NCBI RefSeq assembly: GCF_000803215.1
Contig: NZ_JSXC01000047.1
Location: 1-64,000, forward strand
Length of the DNA stretch: 64,000 bases
Direction: 5' to 3'
From: Pectobacterium fontis
GTDB lineage: Bacteria; Pseudomonadota; Gammaproteobacteria; Enterobacterales; Enterobacteriaceae
Positions 29,895-38,027 of this stretch are shown in pieces. The notes under the pieces are model-generated. The model was not told the origin of the DNA, did not search any database, and saw only the letters and a list, made by a program, of their open reading frames with translations. The translations under genes and the position numbers were made by a program. How positions within the stretch are numbered: the first letter of the stretch is position 1; the number at the start of each line of letters is the position of its first letter.

Positions 29895-30049
29895 CACAAT
29901 CTCCTCAGTATGGGTTTGATTATTCAGTCTAAAGGGTTATGGCGTTTTTCTCTATGGCACAACGTGCCTGTGGTTTTTGATTTTGTGCCGGGAGGGCGAT
30001 CGCTTGCTTTACTGACATCACTTACTTATGCTGCCAAAAGTAATAAATG

Positions 30050-30127
30050 ACTCGGGGTGCCTTTGTTTGTGAAGGCTGAGAAATACCCGTACCACCTGAT
30101 CTGGATAATGCCAGCGTAGGGAAGTCA
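30050..30127 (+). ncRNA. TPP riboswitch (THI box)
   Basis: The conserved aptamer is readable as CTCGGGGTGCC, then GGCTGAGAAATACCCGTACC, then ACCTGATCTGGATAATGCCA, then GCGTAGGGAAG. It binds thiamine diphosphate and represses the downstream thiamine gene when the vitamin is plentiful. It lies about 135 bases before thiD. The downstream fold looks translational rather than a terminator. Confidence 0.93.
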
Positions 30128-30135
30128 CGGTATGC

Positions 30136-30170
30136 CCCACCGGTTGCCGCCTTCTTCCTCGCCGGTTGGG
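30136..30170 (+). promoter_or_regulatory. Putative expression-platform hairpin sequestering a Shine-Dalgarno
   Basis: Bases CCCACCGG (30136-30143) can pair with CCGGTTGGG (30162-30170), eight pairs with one bulged T. The 3' arm contains the GGG of the GGGAG ribosome binding site for the short ORF at 30177. No T tract follows, so TPP control here probably acts on translation initiation. This is a hand-drawn fold, not a computed one. Confidence 0.5.
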
Positions 30171-30176
30171 AGACCT

Positions 30177-30275
30177 ATGAACACTCGACCTACCGACTTT
30201 TTTGCTGCTCAGGCGGCCACATCATTCACTCCATTCCGTCCCCTGTGCGCGGAGGCCTGGCATGAAACGTATTAA
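30177..30275 (+). CDS. Short leader ORF overlapping the start of thiD
   Basis: A 32-codon ORF starts MNTRPTDFFAAQAATSFTPF and ends WHETY with TAA at 30273-30275, 14 bases inside thiD in another frame. It has its own ribosome binding site (GGGAG, 5 bases away) inside the predicted riboswitch hairpin. Ribosomes translating it would pass the thiD ribosome binding site (GGAGG, 30251-30255), so it could couple riboswitch control to thiD. It could be a remnant of a lost gene such as thiM. Whether it is translated is unknown. Confidence 0.4.
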   Translation: MNTRPTDFFAAQAATSFTPFRPLCAEAWHETY

Positions 30276-31065
30276 TGCGTTGACGATTGCTGGCACCGAT
30301 CCGAGCGGCGGCGCGGGTATTCAGGCGGATTTGAAAGCGTTTTCTGCGTTGGGTGCTTATGGCACGTCGGTGATTACCGCGCTGGTGGCGCAAAATACGC
30401 GTGGCGTGCAGTCCGTCTACCGGATTGAACCGGATTTTGTCGCCGCACAGTTGGATTCTGTATTGAGCGATGTGCGTATCGATAGCGCCAAAATTGGTAT
30501 GCTGGCGCAGACCGATATTGTTGATACGGTTGCTGATCGCCTGCGTCATTATGCTGTACCTTTCGTGGTGCTGGATACGGTAATGCTGGCGAAAAGTGGT
30601 GATCCGCTACTGGCGTCGGAGGCGGTGGAGTCGGTTCGCCGTGAACTGTTGCCGCTGGTTTCCCTGATTACTCCCAATCTGCCGGAGGCTGCCGCGCTGC
30701 TGGATACATCGCCCGCTACCAACGAACAGGAAATGCGTGAACAGGGGGAAGCACTGCTGGCGATGGGCTGTCAGACGGTGTTGATGAAAGGAGGGCACCT
30801 CAGCGAAGCGGAAAGCCCGGACTGGTTGTTCAGTCGGCAGACCGAACCGCAGCGCTTTAGCTCCCCTCGCGTGAATACCCGGCATACACACGGCACGGGC
30901 TGCACGCTGTCTGCCGCGTTGGCGGCGCTGCGACCGCGTCACAATAGTTGGGGTGAGACGGTCAAGGCTGCGAAGGACTATGTGCAGCAAGCGTTACAGC
31001 AGGCCGATACGCTGGAGGTCGGGCACGGAATTGGCCCCGTTCATCACTTCCATCGCTGGTGGTAA
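30262..31065 (+). CDS. thiD: Hydroxymethylpyrimidine (phosphate) kinase
   Basis: Phosphorylates HMP and HMP-phosphate in thiamine synthesis. The 267-aa product matches E. coli ThiD (266 aa), starting KRINALTIAGTDPSGGAGIQ, with the ribokinase-family anion hole HGTGCTLSAALA near the C-terminus. The ATG at 30262 has GGAGG six bases upstream. In E. coli thiD follows thiM behind a TPP riboswitch; here thiM is absent and the riboswitch serves thiD directly. Confidence 0.96.
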   Translation: MKRINALTIAGTDPSGGAGIQADLKAFSALGAYGTSVITALVAQNTRGVQSVYRIEPDFVAAQLDSVLSDVRIDSAKIGMLAQTDIVDTVADRLRHYAVPFVVLDTVMLAKSGDPLLASEAVESVRRELLPLVSLITPNLPEAAALLDTSPATNEQEMREQGEALLAMGCQTVLMKGGHLSEAESPDWLFSRQTEPQRFSSPRVNTRHTHGTGCTLSAALAALRPRHNSWGETVKAAKDYVQQALQQADTLEVGHGIGPVHHFHRWW

Positions 31066-31220
31066 TAACGATAAGTCAATCGACTTGTACTTTGTATGAC
31101 AATTTTGTCAGTCATTTCAAACTAAATTAAGCCTATTTCGACATAGACAGTGTGCTGGTCTTCCAGTTATTTTGCAGTGAAATTTTGGCGTTAATGTGAA
31201 ATAGGATGTGGGGATAACAT

Positions 31221-31628
31221 ATGGCAGGTTCTGCTCGCAGTGCGATGGCTGCCAAGGCGCTTCAGACGATACTCAATATCGGCCTGCTGGTGCTGGCGAC
31301 TATTCTGGTGATTTTTTTGATCAAGGAAACGTTTCATCTGGCGAAAGTGTTGCTGATCTCCAATGAGAAAGATTCCTCCTATCAACTGATAGAAGGCATT
31401 GTGATCTATTTCCTTTATTTTGAGTTTATTGCGTTGATCGTGAAGTATTTTCAATCCGGTTATCACTTCCCACTGCGCTATTTTATTTACATCGGTATTA
31501 CGGCCATCATTCGCCTGATTATTGTCGATCACAAAAGCCCATCGGATACGCTAGTGTATTCCTCGGCGATCCTGCTGCTGGTGGTAACGCTGTACCTGGC
31601 AAACAGTAATCGCCTGAAGCGGGAATAA
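31221..31628 (+). CDS. psiE: PsiE, phosphate-starvation-inducible membrane protein
   Basis: A 135-aa inner-membrane protein with four transmembrane segments, aligned along its length with E. coli PsiE (136 aa). The shared core is [18 protein letters not shown], then [21 protein letters not shown]. coli psiE belongs to the Pho regulon and is also affected by cAMP-CRP; the protein's function is unknown. I could not find a good Pho box in the 155 bases upstream, only a TGACA...TGTCA dyad at about 31098. Confidence 0.93.
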   Translation: MAGSARSAMAAKALQTILNIGLLVLATILVIFLIKETFHLAKVLLISNEKDSSYQLIEGIVIYFLYFEFIALIVKYFQSGYHFPLRYFIYIGITAIIRLIIVDHKSPSDTLVYSSAILLLVVTLYLANSNRLKRE

Positions 31629-31641
31629 TTGAAACGCGCAG

Positions 31642-32541
31642 CTATTCCAGTAGCGGGCACTGGGGCGGCAGCCGACAGCGAATCGCCGCAGGAATAACCT
31701 CAATATGGAAACGTTTGGCGGTGAGCGGTTCGCCGTCCAGATTAAATGTCATATCGTCCGGGGCGGTGATCTCCAACCAGGGCAGGGTAGCGGAAATCAT
31801 GTTCTGGTTTTCGCTGCCAGTAAACCAGGCTTGAAGCATATTCGGCAGCAGCTCCGTTGCTGACAGTACGCTCAGCTTCAGCAGCCCATCGTTGATTAGC
31901 GCTTCTGGGCAAAGTTGTTGCCCGCCACCTGCCTGACGGCCATTTCCCGCTGCGATGACCAGCGTATCGCCTGACCAGTGAAAACCTGGCCCGCGGATCT
32001 CACAGCGCTCAGCATGCAACATATCCATGCGAAAGAGGGCGTGCAGCACGTAAGAGGCACTCCCCAGTGCGGCCTTCATCTTGGCGGGTGTCTCGGTGGT
32101 AATACGCGTAGCAAATCCACCTGTCGCCATGTTGATGAAATAGTGCTTGTCGTTCACTTTGGCAATATCGATGGCGGTAGCGCGCCCTTTGATCGCCAGC
32201 GTCAAGGCGTTGTGCATTTCCATCGGGATCTGACAACTGGTGGCAAAATCGTTGGCCGTGCCCAGCGGCACGACTCCCAGACTGGGGCGAATCGTTTCTG
32301 ACTGTACAGCCAGTGCGGCGGCGACTTCATTAACGGTGCCATCGCCACCAGCGGCGATCACGTTATCGGCTTTGAGCCGGATAGCCTCTTCCACATAGCG
32401 TTTCGCATCACCGTATTCCCAGGTGACGCGAACATGCAGGGTATAGCCCTCCTTTCGCAACTCACCAATAGCCTCGCGAAGTTCTTCATTACCCGCGCTT
32501 TTCCCATTCAAAATCAGCAGTGTGATTGGATTTTTTTCCAT
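31642..32541 (-). CDS. yegS: Lipid kinase YegS
   Basis: A diacylglycerol-kinase-fold enzyme; E. coli YegS phosphorylates phosphatidylglycerol in vitro. The 299-aa product has the ATP-binding motif GGDGTVNE (residues 65-72), PLGTANDFA, and the C-terminal TFNLDGEPL with [11 protein letters not shown]. The ATG at 32541 gives exactly the E. coli length; an in-frame extension to 32604 is not conserved. It is convergent with psiE, and cyaR lies upstream. Confidence 0.92.
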   Translation of the reverse strand: MEKNPITLLILNGKSAGNEELREAIGELRKEGYTLHVRVTWEYGDAKRYVEEAIRLKADNVIAAGGDGTVNEVAAALAVQSETIRPSLGVVPLGTANDFATSCQIPMEMHNALTLAIKGRATAIDIAKVNDKHYFINMATGGFATRITTETPAKMKAALGSASYVLHALFRMDMLHAERCEIRGPGFHWSGDTLVIAAGNGRQAGGGQQLCPEALINDGLLKLSVLSATELLPNMLQAWFTGSENQNMISATLPWLEITAPDDMTFNLDGEPLTAKRFHIEVIPAAIRCRLPPQCPLLE

Positions 32542-32668
32542 GTTGTCTTTCTCTGGCTGCGATGTTGTCGTTAAGACAGGAACCTTGTCGTTAATCATAG
32601 TCACTAAATTCGCAGGTAGAAATCAGAAGAATCGGTGAATGTTTGCCGTAGGGCAGTGGATGGGGGAG

Positions 32669-32763
32669 AAAAAGAAAAGCCAGCTCAAGGGAGATTGAGC
32701 TGGCCAAGGAGGTGGTTCCTAGTAGTATCACTACGCTTATTTTTCGTTCTATATTTTCTCAGC
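32669..32763 (-). ncRNA. cyaR: CyaR (RyeE) small regulatory RNA
   Basis: The minus strand reads GCTGAGAAAATATAG at the 5' end, AGGAACCACCTCCTTGGCC in the middle (the anti-Shine-Dalgarno seed loop of CyaR), then the terminator stem GCCAGCTCAA / TTGAGCTGGC followed by TTTTCTTTTT. E. coli CyaR shares the seed, the AATCTCCCTT loop and the position next to yegQ. CyaR is Hfq-dependent and represses ompX, luxS and nadE among others. The seed region is essentially unchanged while the terminator stem has co-varied. Confidence 0.88.
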
Positions 32764-32769
32764 GACGCA

Positions 32770-32812
32770 ATATTAACCACAAGACCAGCAAATTGATGTG
32801 ATCTGTTTCTAA
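32770..32812 (-). promoter_or_regulatory. CRP-dependent promoter of cyaR
   Basis: On the minus strand a -10 box TAATAT (32775-32770) is placed correctly for a start at 32763. A CRP site with one strong half (TGTGA at 32797-32801 on the plus strand, spanning to 32812) is centred at 32804.5, exactly -41.5, the class II activator position. E. coli cyaR is activated by cAMP-CRP, so this agrees with known control. Confidence 0.7.
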
Positions 32813-32966
32813 TATTCGTTAGAAACCCTGAGCTTTGTAACGCTACCCACAGGAGGACGCACCGATTCACGGTGGGGAAAGGGGGATGATAGGGGCATAC
32901 CGTAAGGAAGCGTTACCCTGTGATGGGCATTGCCGGATGTACGGGACATCCGGCAGTATTATCGGT

Positions 32967-34328
32967 TTATTCCGCGTTAGGATTACGCGTGGTGGTGCCT
33001 GGCAGATTGCGCAGCAGTAGTGCATAGTCCAGCGAGATATCGTCTGGCACTGGCAGGTAAACGATATGGCCGTTACCCGGTGCTACATCGGTCGGCTGTC
33101 CTTTGGCATTCTGCATCGATTCAATTGTGAATTGAATATTGCCGTTTGGCGTCATCATTTCTACGCTGTCGCCACAGGAAAACTTGTTCTTCACCTCGAC
33201 TTCCGCCAGCCCATCGCGGCGCACGCCCGTGAATTCTCCGACAAACTGCTGACGATCGGAAACAGAATAGCCGTAATCGTAGTTTTGATAATCTTCATGC
33301 ACATGGCGACGCAGGAAACCTTCGGTGTAACCACGGTGCGCTAAGCCTTCCAGCGTTTCCAGTAATGTCGGGTCGAACGGTTTACCCGCTACGGCATCGT
33401 CAATGGCGCGGCGATAGACCTGCGCGGTACGGGCACAGTAATAGAATGACTTGGTGCGTCCTTCGATTTTCAGCGAATGAACCTGCATTTGCGTCAGGCG
33501 CTCAACGTGTTGGATCGCGCGCAGATCGCGGGAATTCATGATGTAGGTGCCGTGCTCGTCTTCAAAGGCGCTCATGTACTCGCCGGGGCGCATGCTTTCT
33601 TCCAACATAAAGACTTTATCGGTTGGCTCACCGATGCCCAGCGCGGGTTCAACGTTTTTCACGGCGATAGGTTCGTGCTGATGAACGATATTCCCGATGT
33701 CGTCCTCTTTGCCTTCCTGAACCTTATATTCCCAGCGGCAGGCATTGGTGCAGGTGCCCTGATTCGGATCGCGTTTGTTGATGTAACCGGACAGCAGGCA
33801 GCGGCCAGAATAGGCCATGCACAGTGCGCCGTGAACGAAGATCTCCAGTTCCATATCCGGTACGTGCTGGCGGATTTCCGCAATCTCTTCCAGCGACAGT
33901 TCGCGGGATAGGATCACGCGTGTCAGCCCCATCTGCTGCCAGAATTTCACCGTTGCCCAGTTGACCGCGTTGGCCTGAACGGAGAGGTGAACATCCACCT
34001 GTGGGAAGTTTTCTCGCACCAGCATGATCAAACCTGGATCGGACATGATCAGCGCATCCGGGCCCATTTCGATCACGGGCTGTAGATCGCGCAGGAAGGT
34101 TTTCAGTTTGGCATTGTGCGGCGCGATGTTAACGACCACGTAGAATTTCTTGCCCAGCTCATGCGCTTCATTAATGGCTTGCGCCAGCGTCTGATGGTTG
34201 AATTCGTTATTGCGCACGCGCAGGCTGTAGCGGGGTTGACCGGCATAAATTGCGTCTGCGCCATAGGCGAAGGCGTAGCGCATATTTTTCAGCGTACCGG
34301 CCGGAGAAAGCAGTTCCGGTTTAAACAT
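32967..34328 (-). CDS. trhP: tRNA uridine(34) 5-hydroxylation protein TrhP (YegQ, U32 peptidase family)
   Basis: Needed for prephenate-dependent formation of 5-hydroxyuridine at tRNA position 34. The 453-aa product has the same length as E. coli YegQ/TrhP and the same U32-family core: ELLSPAGTLKNMRYAFAYGA, HGALCMAYSGRCLLSGY and GTCTNACRWEY, whose four cysteines probably hold an Fe-S cluster. The gene is single, with CyaR encoded downstream on the same strand. Confidence 0.94.
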   Translation of the reverse strand: MFKPELLSPAGTLKNMRYAFAYGADAIYAGQPRYSLRVRNNEFNHQTLAQAINEAHELGKKFYVVVNIAPHNAKLKTFLRDLQPVIEMGPDALIMSDPGLIMLVRENFPQVDVHLSVQANAVNWATVKFWQQMGLTRVILSRELSLEEIAEIRQHVPDMELEIFVHGALCMAYSGRCLLSGYINKRDPNQGTCTNACRWEYKVQEGKEDDIGNIVHQHEPIAVKNVEPALGIGEPTDKVFMLEESMRPGEYMSAFEDEHGTYIMNSRDLRAIQHVERLTQMQVHSLKIEGRTKSFYYCARTAQVYRRAIDDAVAGKPFDPTLLETLEGLAHRGYTEGFLRRHVHEDYQNYDYGYSVSDRQQFVGEFTGVRRDGLAEVEVKNKFSCGDSVEMMTPNGNIQFTIESMQNAKGQPTDVAPGNGHIVYLPVPDDISLDYALLLRNLPGTTTRNPNAE

Positions 34329-34502
34329 GGTATCTCTCGATTCTGATCACAAGTCAGGCTGCTCCACGCGGGAACAGTAAAGGCGGAGGATTCTAGCGCT
34401 AATAGGGGGAAATTGCAGTAGACAACCCACGAAAAGTGGGCCTATTACTTGATATATATCAAAGATGGCCTGCCATAAACCGCGCAGGCCAGATCTCTGG
34501 TA

Positions 34503-35462
34503 TTAACGCACCGCGATACGTGACTGACCGAGTGTTGTACGGTTGTGGGGAAGCGTGAAATCAACCGCTGGGCCCACGGGCACAATGCGTGTCGGGTTCA
34601 GCCAGGCAATACCATAATAACCGGATTTTATATGCTCGATGTTGACCGTTTCCGCAACGCCCGGCCACTGATACAACTCGCGCAGATAATTCGACAGGTT
34701 AGGGTAATCGGCAATGCGTTTCAGGTTACATTTAAACGCGCCGTGATAGGCCACATCGAAACGTACCAGTGTGACAAACAAACGCCAGTCGGCTTCAGTC
34801 AGCGTGTCGCCCAGCATATAACGATGGCTTCCGAGATGTGCATCCAACTCGTCCAGCGTCGTGAACAGTGTGGTCACCGCGCTGTTATAGTTTTCCTGTG
34901 TTTTGGCGAATCCGGTTTTGTACACGCCGTTATTGACGTTGTGATACACCGTCTCGTTCCAGCGCGCGATCTCATCGCGTAATTCCGATGGGTAGAAATC
35001 AAGGTGATTGCCGGTCAAGTCGTTAAATTCGCTGTTCAGCAAACGAATGATATCTGCCGATTCATTGTTCACGATGCGGCCTTCCACGCGATCCCATAGC
35101 ACTGGCACCGATACCTTTCCGGTATAGTCTGGTACGCTGGCGGTATAGAGCTGATGCAAGTAGCGGATGTCACCGACCTGTTCACCGGCATCCTCTGGTG
35201 TATCAAATTCCCAGCCGTGATCTTCAATACGTGGATTGACAACCGAAAGGGAAATGATGTTTTCCAGCCCCTTCAGCTTATGGAAAATTAGCGTGCGTGA
35301 TGCCCATGGGCAGAGATAGGAGACAAAAAGCTGGTAACGACCCGCTTCAGGCACCAGTTCGGTTTGCCGAAATTTGGTTTCTTCGCGGTGGAATGCCCCG
35401 TTTTTGATCTCTTCCGCTGCGACATCACCGTTAACCCATTTGCCATTCACTAAACCAGACAT
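34503..35462 (-). CDS. Glutathionyl-hydroquinone reductase (Xi-class GST, YqjG/EcfG type)
   Basis: Reduces glutathionyl-hydroquinones to hydroquinones. The 319-aa product has the Xi-class catalytic motif YLCPWASRT (Cys in CPWA), a thioredoxin-like N-terminal domain with VPVLWDR and NNESADIIR, and a helical GST-C domain with DTLTEADWRLFVTLVRFD. The ATG at 35462 follows AGGGGA; the longer in-frame version has no homology. A soft-rot pathogen meets many plant quinones, which fits the role, but this is inference. Confidence 0.9.
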   Translation of the reverse strand: MSGLVNGKWVNGDVAAEEIKNGAFHREETKFRQTELVPEAGRYQLFVSYLCPWASRTLIFHKLKGLENIISLSVVNPRIEDHGWEFDTPEDAGEQVGDIRYLHQLYTASVPDYTGKVSVPVLWDRVEGRIVNNESADIIRLLNSEFNDLTGNHLDFYPSELRDEIARWNETVYHNVNNGVYKTGFAKTQENYNSAVTTLFTTLDELDAHLGSHRYMLGDTLTEADWRLFVTLVRFDVAYHGAFKCNLKRIADYPNLSNYLRELYQWPGVAETVNIEHIKSGYYGIAWLNPTRIVPVGPAVDFTLPHNRTTLGQSRIAVR

Positions 35463-35623
35463 GCTTTTCCCCTTACTTATCTTGTTTCGGTAACCTATGT
35501 TTCGCCGTGTGGGTGAGCGGATACCTGTCATTATTGTAGGTCTAAAATGGTAACAGCCATGAGAAAAGAGAAAATGACAAAATTTTCATTAAGTCGGACA
35601 GTATTTTTGACCAGCATCAGCAC

Positions 35624-35659
35624 ATAAAAAAATCCGAAAACGAAGGACGTTTTCGGATT
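35624..35659 (-). terminator. Rho-independent terminator of ybaL
   Basis: A perfect 12-pair stem (AATCCGAAAACG / CGTTTTCGGATT) with a 5-base loop is followed on the minus strand by seven T residues. It begins about 18 bases after the ybaL stop. Confidence 0.88.
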
Positions 35660-35676
35660 CTCATGCATGTTGCCGT

Positions 35677-37362
35677 TTAGATTGGGCACGCCTGAGGTGC
35701 CGTTGGAATGTCATCCAACTTCAGTAGCGTGATCATGCTATTGGCGATTTCCCGCTCACCCATGACCACCTCATTGGCACCATGTTCGGTAATGTAACTG
35801 ACTTCATCGTCATAGTGTGCGCGGGCAATAATCTCCAGATCGGCACGTTTCTCGCGCGCTGCTGCGACAATTTCCCCCGCCTCATAGCCGTTTGGAATTG
35901 TCAGTAATAACCACCGGGCGCAGTCCAGACGCGCCACATCCATGATTTCTGGCTTGGTGGCATTACCTAATACCGCTTTAATTCCCTGCTCACGCAGAGC
36001 ATCGACGCGGGTACGTGAATTCTCAACCACGACTATGGGAATCCCGGCCTGGTGCAGCTTGGCGCCAATCAGGCTACCGACACGACCATAGCCTACCAGC
36101 AGCGCATGGTTGCACATATCGACAGGGATCTGCTTCTCTTCCTCGATGGCTTCTTCCACGATCTGCTCTTCTATCGTTTCATTCTTCGCCAAATAGCGCT
36201 CAAGCAGCGTAAACAGCAGAGGGTTTATCATGATGGAGAGAATGGCACCAGCCAGCACCAGATTTCTTCCTTCTTCGGATAACAACCCCAACACAATGCC
36301 AAGCCCAGCTAAAATAAAGGCAAATTCGCCGATCTGTGCCAAGCTGGCGGAAATCGTTAACGCTGTCCGTTTTGAGTGGCCGAACAGGCGAACCAATACG
36401 AAAGCGGCGGCCGACTTACCGAACACGATAATGGCCAGTGTGATCAGCACGGAAATCGGGTCGTTCACCAGAATCATCGGATCAAACAGCATACCGACGG
36501 AAACGAAGAACAAGACGGCGAAGGCATCGCGCAGCGGCAGCGTATCATGGGCGGCGCGCTGGCTGAGTTCAGATTCGTTCAGTACCACGCCTGCGAAGAA
36601 GGCGCCCAGCGCAAAAGAAACATCAAACAGCTTCACCGCGCCAAAGGCGATACCGAGCGCCATCGCTAACACTGCCAGCGTGAAAAGCTCACGAGAGCCG
36701 GTGCTGGCACTTTTTGCCAACACCCACGGCACCAAACGACGGCCTACCACAATCATCAAGGTGATAAACGCGATGACTTTACCGATGGTCCAGGCTAAAT
36801 CGGTCAGCAGTTTGCTGGTGTCGGCATGTTCAGCCCCAATCATATCGCCGAAGGCTGGCAGCAGAACCAGCGTAAGCACCATCGCCAGATCTTCTACAAT
36901 CAGCCAGCCGATGGCGATTTGGCCACGCTGGCTATCAATAAGCTGGCGTTCTTCCAACGCGCGTAACAGAACTACGGTACTGGCGGTGGACAGGCAGAGG
37001 CCAAAAACCAGGCCGCTCGCCAGGCTCCAGCCCAGCATGGTAGATAACCCCATTCCAAGTAGCGTTGCCACGGCAATCTGGGCTATTGCACCAGGAATGG
37101 CGATGGACTTTACCGCCATGAGATCTTTCAGTGAGAAGTGCAGGCCGACGCCAAACATCAGTAGGATTACGCCAAGTTCAGCGAGTTCTGATGCCAATGA
37201 GGTATCGGCAACGAAACCGGGGGTAAAAGGACCGACAAGTACGCCTGCGGCAAGGTAACCAACAAGGGGAGAGATACGCAGGCGGTGTGCCAGAATACCA
37301 AGGAGGAAGGCGAGAACCAGGCCTCCAGCGATAGTAGAAATTAGCGGTGTTGCAGCATGCAT
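35677..37362 (-). CDS. ybaL: YbaL, CPA2-family cation:proton antiporter with RCK/TrkA-N domain
   Basis: A 561-aa Kef-like protein predicted to exchange K+ (or Na+) for protons. About 12 transmembrane segments cover residues 5-390 (RISPLVGYLAAGVLVGP, LSTASTVVLLRALEERQL, FDVSFALGAFFAG). They are followed by an acidic linker (EEQIVEEAIEEEKQI) and a TrkA-N nucleotide-binding domain starting NHALLVGYGRVGS. The ATG at 37362, spaced six bases from AAGGAG, matches the E. coli YbaL start (558 aa). Its neighbour ushA is the same as in E. coli, with fsr missing between them. Confidence 0.93.
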   Translation of the reverse strand: MHAATPLISTIAGGLVLAFLLGILAHRLRISPLVGYLAAGVLVGPFTPGFVADTSLASELAELGVILLMFGVGLHFSLKDLMAVKSIAIPGAIAQIAVATLLGMGLSTMLGWSLASGLVFGLCLSTASTVVLLRALEERQLIDSQRGQIAIGWLIVEDLAMVLTLVLLPAFGDMIGAEHADTSKLLTDLAWTIGKVIAFITLMIVVGRRLVPWVLAKSASTGSRELFTLAVLAMALGIAFGAVKLFDVSFALGAFFAGVVLNESELSQRAAHDTLPLRDAFAVLFFVSVGMLFDPMILVNDPISVLITLAIIVFGKSAAAFVLVRLFGHSKRTALTISASLAQIGEFAFILAGLGIVLGLLSEEGRNLVLAGAILSIMINPLLFTLLERYLAKNETIEEQIVEEAIEEEKQIPVDMCNHALLVGYGRVGSLIGAKLHQAGIPIVVVENSRTRVDALREQGIKAVLGNATKPEIMDVARLDCARWLLLTIPNGYEAGEIVAAAREKRADLEIIARAHYDDEVSYITEHGANEVVMGEREIANSMITLLKLDDIPTAPQACPI

Positions 37363-38027
37363 CCCAACTCCTTGTGCCATAGGTGAAACGTAATTGAGCG
37401 GATTTACCCTTCTTGCCTTGACGTTACAGCGCGGTTAGCGGCGCTACATACCCTTATTACACCGATTTATAATGAAAAGCGTATCAGGATTCGTTCGGTT
37501 GCTGTCTTGCTAGAACGCCAATTATTCTGGGCATATACAAATTCTATTGCATATAGCGAAATGTTGCTTGGATAAAAGTGGTATTTTATGAAAAATATCA
37601 GTTTATCCAGCTAAAGATAGTGTAACACAGATTTAGCGATGGTTTCTTAAGATAAGCATTGATAAACATGCTTAATTATTATGATAATGCGATATTCAGG
37701 ATGGTAATACCTGCGATTTTTCTATGTATTTAGCGGAATCGTTTTATCTCCCCGAGTAAAACCCGAGAAAATAGAAGATAAACGGGATGATACCGAGTTA
37801 TTCCTGTGAAACATCCATATTGACAAGAGTTCATGACAGTCTGACGACAGTGCCAGACTAGTGTGATATCACGATAGGGGCTATGCCTGGCCTGATTTTG
37901 TTTTCTACCGGACATTGCTGACAAACTCCGTAAACGCACTTCGCGCATTGTTCATTTTGCTGTGGTAGTTTGTGTGGTGAATTGTTCAGTGGTTCCACTG
38001 CATCTTTAAAATAAACGGAGATTTATC
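37363..38027. other. Long divergent intergenic region between ybaL and ushA
   Basis: About 665 bases hold no supported ORF and are AT-rich between 37440 and 37740. In E. coli fsr lies here. A Pho-box-like site is at 37833-37850, and a perfect GTGATATCAC palindrome at 37861-37870. The region must contain both divergent promoters. Confidence 0.5.
37833..37850 (-). promoter_or_regulatory. Pho-box-like site upstream of ushA/ybaL
   Basis: The minus strand reads CTGTCGT-CAGA-CTGTCAT, two 7-base units at the 11-base spacing of the PhoB site (consensus CTGTCAT-N4-CTGTCAT; 13 of 14 unit positions match). A weaker third unit, TCTTGTC, follows at the same phase. Orientation is toward ybaL, about 470 bases away. 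ushA, a phosphate-releasing nucleotidase, starts 178 bases away on the other side. Confidence 0.45.

Noticed and set aside
31080-31120. Possible Pho box upstream of psiE
   Set aside because: The TGACA...TGTCA dyad does not fit the 7+4+7 direct-repeat pattern on either strand, even though psiE is a Pho gene in E. coli.
36230-37258. Long + strand open frame opposite ybaL
   Set aside because: It is Ser/Thr/Ala-rich with no recognisable domain and mirrors the codon bias of ybaL, so it is an antisense shadow.
37861-37870. GTGATATCAC palindrome as a CRP site
   Set aside because: The half-sites are separated by too few bases for CRP (two instead of six), so it is only a short perfect palindrome.
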